5,664 bases of DNA from Anaerolineae bacterium (lineage in GTDB: Bacteria > Chloroflexota > Anaerolineae > UBA1429), in the NCBI GenBank assembly GCA_007123335.1, contig SKLG01000502.1:1-5664 (forward strand), in the 5' to 3' direction. The position numbers and the translations under genes are program-made. Below are positions 1 to 5,209 of the stretch, one piece after another. The notes under the pieces are model-generated. The model ran no database searches and was not told the origin of the DNA. It was given only the letters and a program-made list of their open reading frames with translations. The stretch's first letter is position 1. Each line of letters opens with the position of its first letter.

Positions 1-365
1 GCCGCAAACCAGCCATAGGCCGAGGCCAACGGCAGCACATAAAAGAGCACATTCAGGGGATACAGCGCCGAGTGCTGCCCCGCCGCCAAAAAGGGCGCCC
101 CGCTCAGGATATAGGGATTCCACAGCGGCAGCTCGCCCTGGCGCAGCGTCTCCACGATGAACCGCTTCCAGGGATAGTTCTGCAGGTAGAGGTCGCTGAG
201 CAGCTCATTGTGCGGCGCGGCGATGCCCAGCTCCTCAGCATAGCTTGCCCATGGCGCCCAGGCCAGGGCATTATCCGCCGGGAGCATCGTCCGGCCGCCC
301 ACCGTGACGGGCCAAAAGAACAATAGCGCCAGCAGCCCGTACATCAGCAGGATGGCGAGGTCCAT
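1..365 (-). CDS. YfhO-like polytopic membrane protein, N-terminal part (runs off the left edge)
   Basis: The first 121 residues of a membrane protein are read leftwards from the ATG at 365-363; the rest lies outside the window. Residues 3-22 (LAILLMYGLLALLFFWPVTV) are a strongly hydrophobic segment, and a second hydrophobic stretch starts near residue 103 (LNVLFYVLPLASAYGW). Between them is a luminal-type loop with the pattern LSDLYLQNYPW, then LPLWNPYILSGAPFLA and QHSALYPLN. This resembles the first extracytoplasmic loop of large YfhO-family and GT-C-like membrane proteins, which are thought to take part in cell-envelope glycosylation; the exact substrate cannot be told from this fragment. 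No good Shine-Dalgarno precedes the ATG. An in-frame TTG at 398-396, a few bases after AGGGGG, is an alternative start that would add 11 basic residues. The gene is driven by the leftward promoter at 550-578. The reading frame is confident and the family assignment is moderate. Confidence 0.8.
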   Translation of the reverse strand, partial: MDLAILLMYGLLALLFFWPVTVGGRTMLPADNALAWAPWASYAEELGIAAPHNELLSDLYLQNYPWKRFIVETLRQGELPLWNPYILSGAPFLAAGQHSALYPLNVLFYVLPLASAYGWFA

Positions 366-420
366 GGCGATTTTCGTTCGGAGTTTGGATGTGCGCAATA
401 TGCCCCCTAAACCTCGCGTC

Positions 421-432
421 GTCGGCGCCGAC
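421..432. repeat. Perfect 12-bp palindrome in the leader of the membrane protein gene
   Basis: GTCGGCGCCGAC is a perfect palindrome in the long untranslated leader (about 543 down to 365-398) of the leftward membrane protein gene. It could be an operator or simply chance in GC-rich DNA. Apart from it and the promoters, the gene-free stretch 399-645 shows nothing else that can be supported. Confidence 0.3.
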
Positions 433-549
433 AAAACGCAGTTCACCAGCGCCCCATGCTTCCGCGTCCCTGATGGGGAGGATGCGCTCCAGCCACGGTG
501 GGGATAGGCAGAGCCCAGGGGCACGGGTAGTAGACAGCGAGCACGCGGG

Positions 550-578
550 ATTATACCCATTGCCCCCAGAGATGACAA
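550..578 (-). promoter_or_regulatory. Leftward sigma-70-type promoter for the membrane protein gene
   Basis: On the minus strand a -35 box TTGTCA (578-573) is followed by exactly 17 bases and a perfect -10 box TATAAT (555-550). Transcription should begin near 543, leaving an untranslated leader of about 145 bases to the TTG or 178 bases to the ATG of the membrane protein gene. The -35 box lies only four bases from the -35 box of the rightward tRNA promoter. Confidence 0.75.
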
Positions 579-581
579 ACT

Positions 582-610
582 TTGACAAGTGTGTCCCTAT
601 ACGGTATACT
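582..610 (+). promoter_or_regulatory. Rightward sigma-70-type promoter for the tRNA-Ser operon
   Basis: A perfect -35 box TTGACA (582-587), a 17-base spacer and a -10 box TATACT (605-610) precede the first tRNA-Ser. The start site is expected near 617, giving a leader of roughly 30 bases that RNase P would remove. This near-consensus strength is typical of stable RNA promoters. Confidence 0.85.
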
Positions 611-645
611 CTTTCTGGCTGGATGGAGGGCCATTCACGCGTTCT

Positions 646-732
<87 letters not shown>

Positions 733-751
733 GCTTAACAACGAATCGTTT

Positions 752-840
752 GGGGAGGTGCCGGAGTGGACGATCGGGGCCGCCTGCTAAGTGGTTGTAG
801 GGGTTATACCCTACCCAGGGTTCGAATCCCTGCCTCCCCG
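752..840 (+). tRNA. tRNA-Ser (anticodon GCU)
   Basis: The acceptor stem GGGGAGG (752-758) pairs with CCTCCCC (833-839), with discriminator G840. The loop CTGCTAA carries anticodon GCT at 786-788, which reads AGC and AGU. The long variable arm is a GTAGGG/CCCTAC hairpin, the class II hallmark, and the T arm is CAGGG-TTCGAAT-CCCTG. CCA is not encoded. Together with the preceding tRNA-Ser it covers both serine codon boxes from one transcript. Confidence 0.96.
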
Positions 841-857
841 CTGGAGTCTGTCGTCGA

Positions 858-876
858 GCGCGCACCAAAAGCGCGC
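858..876 (+). terminator. Possible weak terminator after the tRNA-Ser pair
   Basis: A six-pair GC-only stem GCGCGC (858-863)/GCGCGC (871-876) with loop ACCAAAA is followed by GATTTG. The T run is only three bases long and it merges into the -35 box of the next promoter, so termination would be inefficient. It could also be a processing hairpin. Confidence 0.35.
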
Positions 877-879
877 GAT

Positions 880-908
880 TTGCACAGCCCCACGTACCAT
901 GCTAAGAT
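880..908 (+). promoter_or_regulatory. Promoter for tRNA-Arg
   Basis: The -35 box TTGCAC (880-885), a 17-base spacer and the -10 box TAAGAT (903-908) lie 29 bases upstream of tRNA-Arg. The start site is expected near 915, with a short leader. Each box matches the consensus at four or five of six positions with ideal spacing. Confidence 0.6.
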
Positions 909-937
909 GATCTCGCCCGAGAGGGCCTGATCTCCTT

Positions 938-1011
938 GCGCCCGTACCTCAATTGGATAGAGGGCCGGTCTACGAAACCGTAAGTTGGGCGTTCGAGCCG
1001 CCCCGGGCGCA
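938..1011 (+). tRNA. tRNA-Arg (anticodon ACG)
   Basis: The acceptor stem GCGCCCG (938-944) pairs with CGGGCGC (1004-1010), with discriminator A1011. The anticodon loop CTACGAA holds ACG at 972-974; A34 is normally edited to inosine by TadA so that the tRNA reads CGU, CGC and CGA. The T arm is GGGCG-TTCGAGC-CGCCC and the variable loop has five bases. Two details are unusual. The D stem is CCTC/GAGG, so the usual G10-C25 pair is swapped to C-G, and the top pair of the anticodon stem is a C965/T981 mismatch. CCA is not encoded. A strong terminator follows six bases later. Confidence 0.93.
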
Positions 1012-1016
1012 TCCTG

Positions 1017-1079
1017 GCGCAGAGTGTGGCGTTGATGATAACGCGAGCGTTGTCACCAACGCCACACCCTGCGCTTTTT
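1017..1079 (+). terminator. Very long intrinsic terminator of the tRNA-Arg transcript
   Basis: The arms 1017-1034 and 1057-1074 form an 18-pair stem with a single A-C mismatch, followed directly by TTTTT (1075-1079). The 22 bases between them can continue the helix (GATAACG with CGTTGTC around CGAG), giving a hairpin of nearly 60 bases. The T run is only on the tRNA side, so it terminates rightward transcription. Read from the antitoxin side it is a strong hairpin without a U tract. Confidence 0.85.
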
Positions 1080-1128
1080 CATGTGTGCGCCTCATCTGCA
1101 CATCAGCTCAGCTACGTGATAATGCTCT

Positions 1129-1407
1129 TTACTTTGGCTCCAGTCTTATTACCAACTCTGCATCCAGCGCCTCGGCCACTTGTTTCAAAAAGGGCAGGCG
1201 CGGCGTGCTACGCCCGCTCTCCAATCGGGCAATGCTAGGCTGCTTTGTGCCCACCCTGCGAGCCAGTTCCGCCTGGGTCAACCCCCGAGCCATGCGCAGC
1301 CTGGCCACCTGATAGGCGGGTTCTAGCGCTTCGTATTCCGCACGCACCTCAGGATCCTGCAAAAGCTCCTCTTTGATGCTCTCAAAAGGAACCGTCGTCT
1401 CACTCAT
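1129..1407 (-). CDS. higA: HigA-type antitoxin, XRE-family helix-turn-helix protein
   Basis: This 92-residue protein carries a helix-turn-helix of the Cro/C1/XRE type at about residues 32-75. Its key pieces are MARGLTQAELARRVG, TKQPSIARLESG and the trailing helix PFLKQVAEAL. As in other toxin-first (HigBA, RelE/Gp49-type) modules, it would bind and neutralise the toxin and, with or without it, repress the operon promoter. The ATG at 1407-1405 overlaps the toxin stop codon as ATGA, and it has its own Shine-Dalgarno (GAGGGAG, 1416-1422) eight bases upstream. It can therefore be translated even though the toxin frame is broken. A likely target is the palindrome at 1765-1780. The reading frame is intact and full length for the family. 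No clear terminator follows its TAA before the tRNA-Arg hairpin. Confidence 0.9.
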   Translation of the reverse strand: MSETTVPFESIKEELLQDPEVRAEYEALEPAYQVARLRMARGLTQAELARRVGTKQPSIARLESGRSTPRLPFLKQVAEALDAELVIRLEPK

Positions 1408-1749
1408 TCTTCACGCTCCCTCATATCGGCCCAACGTCTCAGGGCAGTGTCTATCTCTCGTCGAGGTGTTTTCTGACTCTTTTTACGATATCCATGCAAG
1501 AGAATGAAACGCCTGCCCACATGGGCAACATAGAACACGACCTGGTCCGGCTCGCAATTCCCAGAGCCCTTGTTCCATCGGTCGAACGTGCGGCAATCCG
1601 AGTAGATTCCCAAACTCTGCCAGCAGAGTGATCACTCGGAGCATCTGCGCCCGTTCCTTCTTGGGCAGTTCCTCCAGGAACTCTCGTACAGGAACTCTGC
1701 CGCGCACATCGCGATAGAACTCGACAGACCAGTTGAGCTGTTCTTCCAT
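1404..1749 (-). pseudogene. higB: HigB/Gp49-like (RelE superfamily) toxin gene, frameshifted
   Basis: The first 72 codons from the ATG at 1749 read as the N-terminal part of a Gp49-like/HigB mRNA-interferase toxin, with REFLEELPKKERAQMLRVI, LPHVRPMEQGLWELRAGPGR and an ending near 1534. The C-terminal part (VFYVAHVGRRFILLHGY, KKSQKTPRREIDTALRR) continues in the next frame down to the TGA at 1406-1404. Joining the frames gives about 115 residues, the usual family length, so one or two bases were gained or lost near 1533-1550 (net +1 or -2). In the first frame translation continues with unrelated residues to a stop at 1485-1483. The start at 1749 is chosen because AGGATAG lies just upstream and family similarity begins there; the in-frame ATG at 1773 falls inside the promoter. 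The TGA still overlaps the antitoxin ATG. The gene may be decayed, a sequencing error, or subject to programmed frameshifting. Confidence 0.85.
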
Positions 1750-1761
1750 GTTTCTATCCTC

Positions 1762-1790
1762 ATTATAACCCATGAGTTATCAAAATGCAA
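1762..1790 (-). promoter_or_regulatory. Promoter of the higBA operon
   Basis: On the minus strand the -35 box TTGCAT (1790-1785), a 17-base spacer and a perfect -10 box TATAAT (1767-1762) lie directly upstream of the toxin start. The predicted start site near 1755 leaves only about six bases before the ATG at 1749, so the transcript would be nearly leaderless and include only part of the AGGATAG sequence. Confidence 0.7.
1765..1780. promoter_or_regulatory. Probable HigA operator palindrome
   Basis: The 16-bp sequence ATAACCCATGAGTTAT is an inverted repeat in which seven of eight base pairs match between the half sites. It covers the spacer and part of the -10 box of the higBA promoter, so a bound dimeric HTH protein would block RNA polymerase. 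Autoregulation by the antitoxin is known for this family; that this is the site is inferred from position and symmetry. Confidence 0.6.
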
Positions 1791-1847
1791 GGAGAATCAG
1801 AAATGATCGGGCGATGAGCCGAATCAGGCTTGCTGCAGGATTTCGTG

Positions 1848-1876
1848 TTGATCTATAAGCCATCACAGCGTACAAT
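1848..1876 (+). promoter_or_regulatory. Possible promoter of the CYTH-HD-CHAD gene
   Basis: TTGATC (1848-1853), a 17-base spacer and TACAAT (1871-1876) form a plausible sigma-70 promoter about 95 bases upstream of the ATG. The -10 box is good (five of six), and the -35 box matches at four of six. It is divergent from the higBA promoter about 60 bases away. Confidence 0.5.
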
Positions 1877-1881
1877 GCATC

Positions 1882-1901
1882 TAGAATACTCGCGGATTCT
1901 A
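1882..1901. promoter_or_regulatory. Inverted repeat at the predicted start site of the CYTH-HD-CHAD transcript
   Basis: TAGAAT (1882-1887) and ATTCTA (1896-1901) are perfect inverted half sites separated by eight bases. They begin close to the predicted start site (about 1883) of the promoter at 1848-1876. The repeat could be an operator or a small 5' hairpin; no binding protein can be named. Confidence 0.35.
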
Positions 1902-1970
1902 TGTCCGTTATACTTGACGTTGCGGTGCCCTATCCGTCTCGCCCGGGTTCTCGCAGAAAGAGATGCACCC

Positions 1971-4193
1971 ATGACCACCGAAGTCGAAGCCCGCTATATC
2001 GTCCCCGATCGCGTGCTCTTTCGTCAGCTCTTGCAGTTGCGCACCCTCGGCCCTTTTCGCGTCGAGGCCATGGGCACCGTCAAGATCGTCGACGACTATA
2101 TGGACACCCGTGGCAAGGCGCTGTTGCGCCAGGGCTGGGCCTGCCGGCTGCGCTCGCAGGATGGCGCCTGGGTGCTCAACCTCAAGGGCCCCGGCGAGGT
2201 GCGCAACGCCGTCACCTCGCGCCCCGAGCTCGAGGTCACCCTGCACGATCGCATCACCGATGCCGCCCACTGGCCACGCGGCCCCATCCGCGACCGGGTG
2301 ATCGAGCTTACCGACGGCCTGCCACTGCGCCGCCTGCTGCGCATCAAACAGACCCGCCACCAGTTTCTGTTGACCGATGGCCCTCGATCCGTGGCCCATC
2401 TCTCCCTGGATGTGGTGCGCACCTCGGGGCGTGGCGTCGACTATCGCGCCCATATGCTCGAGTGCGAGCTGGTCGATGATGGCGAGATCGACGATCTCGA
2501 CCGCCTTGAGACGAGTTTCCAGAGCTATTTGCTCATCCCTGAGCCCAAATCCAAGCTGCAACGCGCTCTGGAACTCATCGAGACCGGCAGCTCGGTGGAG
2601 GAGGTCATCGCCCGTGGCACCCATCCCGTGCCGTTGGAGACGATGGTGCAACGCTATGGGGTGGATGAGGACCAGGCCAGCTCGCTGGCCGCCATCGCCC
2701 AGCAGCTCTTTATCGGGCTGGCCCCGTGGCACGAGCTTGCCGACACGGCACTGCCCCTCTTGCGTACCGCCGCTCTGCTCCACGATATCGGCGACGCGCC
2801 TGGCCTTGCGCGCCGCCGCCGAGCCAAGCGCCACATCGTCGGACGCGACATTTTGCTCCGTCAGCCCATCGAAGGGATCGCCGAGGAGGAGCAGCGGGTG
2901 CTGGCGGCGACGGCCTACCTTGCGCGCCGTTCGGTGACTGAGGAGCGCATCGCCGAGATCCTGCCGCCGACGATGGACGCCGACGCCCGCCGACGAGGGC
3001 TGGTCATCGCCAGTCTGGTGCGCATGGCCCGGGCGCTGGCTCGCGGCGGCGATGAGGGGACGACGATTCAATCCATCCAGGACGCCAGGGGCGGTCCCAC
3101 CATCGCCTTGAGCGGTCCCCGCGCCCACAAGAGTGTGACCCGTGCCCGTAAGCGAAGCGATTTGTGGGAGCTGGCCTTTGACATCCCGCTAACCTGGCGC
3201 GTCGCGGCCAACGTGCCGGGCGCCTTGTTGGTCGGCGGCCCCATGCTTTATGTGGACGACTCGATGGCCCAGGCGGCCGCCAAGGTCTTGTCTTCCCATT
3301 TCGAGGAGATGCTGCGCCACGAGGAGGGCACCCTCCATGGCCGCGACATCGAGGAACTCCACGACATGCGCGTGGCCACCCGCCGCCTGCGCTCGGCCCT
3401 CAGCCTGTTCGGCCCCTATATCGCCGGGGCCATCGCCGAGTGTCGCGGCCCTGATTGTATCCTTCCCGACGCCCTGGAGCGCGACGTCAACGATCGGCTC
3501 CGCTTCCTGGGGGCGGTCCTGGGTGATGTGCGCGATCTGGACGTGGCACTGCAGAACGTCAAGGCTTTTGCCGCCACGCTGCCGTCGGAGCAAGCGCGCA
3601 CGTTGCGCCCTTTGCGCGGCGCCCTGCGTCTGGAGCGTCGCGCGCCCCGTCGCCGCCTGCGAAACGTGCTACGCAGCCGCGCCTATGCCCGGCTGCAAGA
3701 GGATATGCGCGCGCTATTGGCCCGCCTGGAAGCATCGGAGGAGCCGGACAAGCTGCACACGGTGGGGAACGTGGCGCCGCGGTTGATCCATCTCTCGTGG
3801 GAGCGGGTTCTGGCCTATGACACCATCTTAAAGGGGGCGCCGGTAGAGGTCTTGCACATGCTGCGCATCGACTGCAAGCGCCTGCGCTACGCTCTCGAGT
3901 TCTTTGAGTCGGTGCTCCCCGCCGATCTGGTGGCCATGATCGACCACGTCAAGGGGATGCAGGATCATCTCGGCGACATGCACGACGCAGCGGTGGCCAT
4001 GGAGATGCTGGATGCCTTTATCGAGGTTCAGTCGCTGAGCGCAGAGCCCGATGCCGGCGGTTTGGAGGGCGTTCGCAACTATCGCGCCGAGTGTCAGCGG
4101 GTGATGGTCGACAAAGAGGATACCTTCCCCAAGGCGTGGAAGCGCTTTCGGCGCAAAAAGAACCGGCGCCGTTTCGACGCGTTGTTATCCTAA
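1971..4193 (+). CDS. CYTH-HD-CHAD fusion protein, likely polyphosphate/triphosphate-acting
   Basis: This 740-residue soluble protein has three parts. Residues 1-200 form a CYTH (triphosphate tunnel) domain: the opening EVEAR motif (E4, E6, R8), YMDTRGKALLRQGWACRLR, K72 in LNLKGPG, E86/E88 in RPELEV, E164/E166 in LECEL and the closing KSKLQRAL. Residues about 225-410 resemble the HD-type C-terminal domain of Ppx/GppA phosphatases, with H271-D272 in ALLHDIG and a final segment ending in RKRSDLWELAFDIPL. Residues about 425-735 are a CHAD domain with its two basic helices, HDMRVATRRLRSAL (H464) and HMLRIDCKRLRYAL (H629), and the LGDVRDLD and LGDMHDA turns; the tail is very basic. CYTH domains hydrolyse or bind tripolyphosphate and CHAD binds polyphosphate, so a polyphosphate role is inferred. 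The ATG at 1971 is chosen because the CYTH motif starts three residues later; the open frame upstream to 1830 lacks any family similarity. Only a weak AAGAGA precedes the ATG. Confidence 0.93.
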   Translation: MTTEVEARYIVPDRVLFRQLLQLRTLGPFRVEAMGTVKIVDDYMDTRGKALLRQGWACRLRSQDGAWVLNLKGPGEVRNAVTSRPELEVTLHDRITDAAHWPRGPIRDRVIELTDGLPLRRLLRIKQTRHQFLLTDGPRSVAHLSLDVVRTSGRGVDYRAHMLECELVDDGEIDDLDRLETSFQSYLLIPEPKSKLQRALELIETGSSVEEVIARGTHPVPLETMVQRYGVDEDQASSLAAIAQQLFIGLAPWHELADTALPLLRTAALLHDIGDAPGLARRRRAKRHIVGRDILLRQPIEGIAEEEQRVLAATAYLARRSVTEERIAEILPPTMDADARRRGLVIASLVRMARALARGGDEGTTIQSIQDARGGPTIALSGPRAHKSVTRARKRSDLWELAFDIPLTWRVAANVPGALLVGGPMLYVDDSMAQAAAKVLSSHFEEMLRHEEGTLHGRDIEELHDMRVATRRLRSALSLFGPYIAGAIAECRGPDCILPDALERDVNDRLRFLGAVLGDVRDLDVALQNVKAFAATLPSEQARTLRPLRGALRLERRAPRRRLRNVLRSRAYARLQEDMRALLARLEASEEPDKLHTVGNVAPRLIHLSWERVLAYDTILKGAPVEVLHMLRIDCKRLRYALEFFESVLPADLVAMIDHVKGMQDHLGDMHDAAVAMEMLDAFIEVQSLSAEPDAGGLEGVRNYRAECQRVMVDKEDTFPKAWKRFRRKKNRRRFDALLS

Positions 4194-4227
4194 AGGTGCC
4201 GGGCACCTTCTGAGGTGCCCGGCACCT
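4194..4227. terminator. Perfect 15-bp inverted repeat, probable bidirectional terminator
   Basis: AGGTGCCGGGCACCT (4194-4208) and AGGTGCCCGGCACCT (4213-4227) are perfectly complementary around the loop TCTG. The repeat starts at the base after the CHAD gene's stop codon and precedes the recR stop from the other side. There is no T tract, so it is not a textbook intrinsic terminator, but its position between convergent genes and its very high stability fit a transcription block or 3'-end stabiliser. Each arm is itself a near-palindrome (GGTGCC-G-GGCACC), so it may also be a copy of a dispersed intergenic repeat. Confidence 0.6.
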
Positions 4228-4240
4228 GGCGTCCGACGCC
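4228..4240. repeat. Third near-palindrome beside the convergent-gene hairpin
   Basis: GGCGTC-C-GACGCC is a perfect 13-bp palindrome around one central base, laid directly against the preceding hairpin. It has the same design (six-base arms, one central base) as the two GGTGCC/GGCACC units. The flanking CCTGGCG (4226-4232 and 4239-4245) is a direct repeat. Confidence 0.5.
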
Positions 4241-4248
4241 TGGCGTGC

Positions 4249-4854
4249 TCAATCCATCTTGCGGCGACCGGCCAACGCCTCGGCCAGCGTGACGCGGTCG
4301 GCGTACTCGAGATCGCCGCCGCGCGGCAACCCCAGCGCCAGGCGCGTCACCGCCACCCCCGTTGGCTCCAGCAGGCGCGAGAGGTACATGGCCGTGGCGT
4401 CGCCCTCGAGGGTGGGGTTGGTGGCCACAATGATCTCCACCACCTCGCGGCCCACTCGCTGGACCAGCTCGCGCATGTGCAGCTCGTCGGGGCCGATGCG
4501 CTCCATCGGCGAGATGTGGCCGTGGAGCACGTGATATTGCCCCTTGTAGCGGCCGGTGTTCTCGATGGCCAGCACATCCAGCGGCTGCTCCACCACGCAG
4601 ATCGTGGTCCGATCTCGGGCCGGGTCGGCGCACACCGCGCAGGGGTCCTCCTCACTGATGTTGCAGCATACAGAGCAGAGCACCGTGTTGAGGTGCAGGT
4701 CCAATAGCGCCTCGCCGAGGATGCGGGCATCCTCCTGCCCCGAGCGCAACAGATAATAGGTCAGGCGCGAGGCCGTCTTGGGGCCGATCCCCGGCAGCCG
4801 GCTAAAGGCCTCGACCAGCCGGCTGACCGCCTTGGGTGTCGCCGATGATGTCAT
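4249..4854 (-). CDS. recR: Recombination mediator protein RecR
   Basis: This 201-residue protein matches RecR over its full length. It acts in the cytoplasm with RecO (and RecF) to load RecA on single-stranded gaps. Domains in order: a helix-hairpin-helix at about residues 16-38 (FSRLPGIGPKTASRLTYYLL), a four-cysteine zinc finger C60-x2-C63...C72-x2-C75, a Toprim domain at about 84-175 (ICVVEQPLDVLAIENT, then YHVLHGHISPMERIGPDEL and ATNPTLEGDATAMYL), and the C-terminal GLPRGGDLEYADRVTLAEAL, which is typical of the family. The ATG at 4854 lies five bases after the ybaB stop codon with little Shine-Dalgarno signal, which suggests translational coupling. All key residues are present. It is the last gene of the dnaX-ybaB-recR cluster and ends in the palindromic gap at 4194-4240. 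Confidence 0.98.
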   Translation of the reverse strand: MTSSATPKAVSRLVEAFSRLPGIGPKTASRLTYYLLRSGQEDARILGEALLDLHLNTVLCSVCCNISEEDPCAVCADPARDRTTICVVEQPLDVLAIENTGRYKGQYHVLHGHISPMERIGPDELHMRELVQRVGREVVEIIVATNPTLEGDATAMYLSRLLEPTGVAVTRLALGLPRGGDLEYADRVTLAEALAGRRKMD

Positions 4855-4859
4855 GGACG

Positions 4860-5207
4860 CTAAAAGAGGCCCGGGATGTCGACGCCGCCAGTCAGCGGCC
4901 CGAGTTTGTCGGCGGCCAATTGCTGCGATTTGCTCAGCGCCTCGTTAAACGCCGCCATCAATAGGTCCTGGAGCATCTCTACATCCTCGGGGTCCACCAC
5001 GTCGGGCTGGATGGTGATGGAGCGCAGCTCCTGGGCGCCGGTCATCTCGATGGTGACGGCGCCGCCACCCACACTGACGGTGACGACCTCATCCTCCAAA
5101 GAGGCTTGCGCCTCGGCCATCTGCCGCTGCATCTCCTCCAACTGCTTCATCATCGAACCTTGAGAGCCCGGAATGCGTCCGGCGCCTCCACGTCCTTTAC
5201 GAGCCAT
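4860..5207 (-). CDS. ybaB: YbaB/EbfC-family nucleoid-associated DNA-binding protein
   Basis: This 115-residue protein is normal in length for the family. Residues 1-18 are a basic, glycine-rich tail (MARKGRGGAGRIPGSQG), followed by the long helix MMKQLEEMQRQMAEAQASLED, a beta region with VGGGAVTIEMTGAQELRSITI, the conserved PDVVDPEDVEMLQDLLMAA segment and a terminal glycine-rich GGVDIPGLF. Family members form tweezer-like dimers that bind DNA with little sequence preference; the gene is often found between dnaX and recR. The ATG at 5207 is used because AAAGGAG (Shine-Dalgarno) lies ten bases upstream. The open frame continues upstream to 5480, but only across the dnaX coding region. It starts two bases after the dnaX stop codon, so the genes are probably co-transcribed and coupled. 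Confidence 0.96.
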   Translation of the reverse strand: MARKGRGGAGRIPGSQGSMMKQLEEMQRQMAEAQASLEDEVVTVSVGGGAVTIEMTGAQELRSITIQPDVVDPEDVEMLQDLLMAAFNEALSKSQQLAADKLGPLTGGVDIPGLF

Positions 5208-5209
5208 CG

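Noticed and set aside
953..1312. 119-codon plus-strand frame starting inside tRNA-Arg
   Set aside because: It overlaps tRNA-Arg, its terminator and the antitoxin gene antisense; composition is low in recognisable motifs.
1404..1613. Separate 69-codon gene starting at 1613
   Set aside because: Its first 24 residues are out-of-frame noise over the toxin coding region. Only the later part is the toxin C-terminus, so it is part of the frameshifted toxin gene.
938..1790. Integrated island with attachment sites at tRNA-Arg
   Set aside because: The toxin-antitoxin pair sits beside a tRNA, but no integrase and no repeat of the tRNA 3' end were seen downstream in this window.
1830..1970. N-terminal extension of the CYTH protein by 47 residues
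   Set aside because: The frame is open but has no family similarity, lies across the predicted promoter and the inverted repeat at 1882-1901, and the CYTH motif begins right after the ATG at 1971.
1908..3128. 406-codon open frame antisense to the CYTH-HD-CHAD gene
   Set aside because: It is a shadow of GC-rich codon use. The plus-strand frame carries clear CYTH, HD and CHAD motifs, and the antisense product has none.
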